A stretch of DNA of 64,000 nucleotides from Cytobacillus pseudoceanisediminis (GTDB taxonomy: Bacteria > Bacillota > Bacilli > Bacillales > Cytobacillaceae): the NCBI RefSeq assembly GCF_023516215.1, contig NZ_CP097350.1:62001-126000 (forward strand), read 5' to 3'. Of the stretch, positions 63,834-64,000 are shown piece after piece (within the stretch, counting starts at the first letter, position 1; every line of letters starts with the position of its first letter). A program made the translations under genes and the position numbers. The notes beneath the pieces are model-generated. The model saw only the letters and a list, made by a program, of their open reading frames with translations. It ran no database searches and was not told the DNA's origin.

Positions 63834-64000
63834 ATTCTTCTACCTCTTTCATATTTTTTCTTAGTCTTTTAAAAGACTGTATAGAGTAAACAGTCAAAAA
63901 ACTCTTATACCTACCTATGTATTAATAAATGATATCCTGCTTATATTTTTAATAGCAACCGAAAAGCACTTCTTTAGGTAAATATGCATTTTTTGTGTAG

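Noticed and set aside
1..64000. CRISPR array
   Set aside because: I looked for regularly spaced repeats of 25-40 bp and found none; no cas-like gene is present.

Overview
The window looks like an accessory replicon (large plasmid or integrated mobile region) of a spore-forming Bacillaceae. The DNA is AT-rich, Shine-Dalgarno sites are strong (GGAGG types) and TTG/GTG starts are common. Many gene families are Bacillus-specific (DUF2325, DUF4181, DUF4257, DUF2187, DUF1405, YwmB, LXG toxin with SMI1 immunity). No replication initiator or rRNA is visible.

Layout. 0-7 kb: a large SF2/SNF2-like helicase gene split by a 2.6 kb group II intron with its own reverse transcriptase. 7-14 kb: plasmid-type genes (small membrane protein, lipoprotein, DUF2325, topoisomerase III, CoiA-like zinc protein). 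14-20 kb: secreted and membrane hypotheticals, then an LXG polymorphic toxin with an SMI1/KNR4 immunity gene. 20-21.5 kb: an IS110-family element with a probable bridge-RNA leader. 21.8-31.8 kb: hypotheticals, a tyrosine recombinase, a second toxin/immunity pair and a decayed nuclease. 32-40 kb: polysaccharide deacetylase, a CwlT-like two-domain cell-wall hydrolase, a 198-nt tRNA-like RNA with its own promoter, and a trypsin-like protease. 40157-54568: a 14.4 kb Tn3-family transposon with 38-bp ends (35/38 identical) and a perfect 5-bp target duplication (AAATA). Its cargo is a RiPP-like locus: short precursor peptide, HExxH peptide-modification protein, LLM flavin oxidoreductase, MFS exporter and a divergent Cys-rich DUF3109-like protein. 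Its own tnpA is broken by a nested 5.5 kb Tn554-type element (TnpA/B/C, MerR, Fe-S metallochaperone, Nudix). 54.6-56.4 kb: a membrane protein next to a HEPN-domain protein, a possible defence pair. 56.8-64 kb: YwmB-like protein, D-Ala-D-Ala carboxypeptidase, DUF1405 protein, AbrB-like and response regulators, an F510_1955-type lipoprotein and a multicopper oxidase, suggesting copper and envelope functions.

Two patterns cut across the window. First, about two dozen genes carry single-base frameshifts, mostly one missing base in a run of A or T; both sides of each shift keep a good reading frame. This points to uncorrected homopolymer sequencing errors (or very recent decay), so entries marked frameshifted may be intact in the cell. 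Second, many transcription units begin with a promoter and then a Rho-independent-terminator-like hairpin just upstream of the gene's ribosome binding site, which suggests attenuation or antitermination as a shared control.
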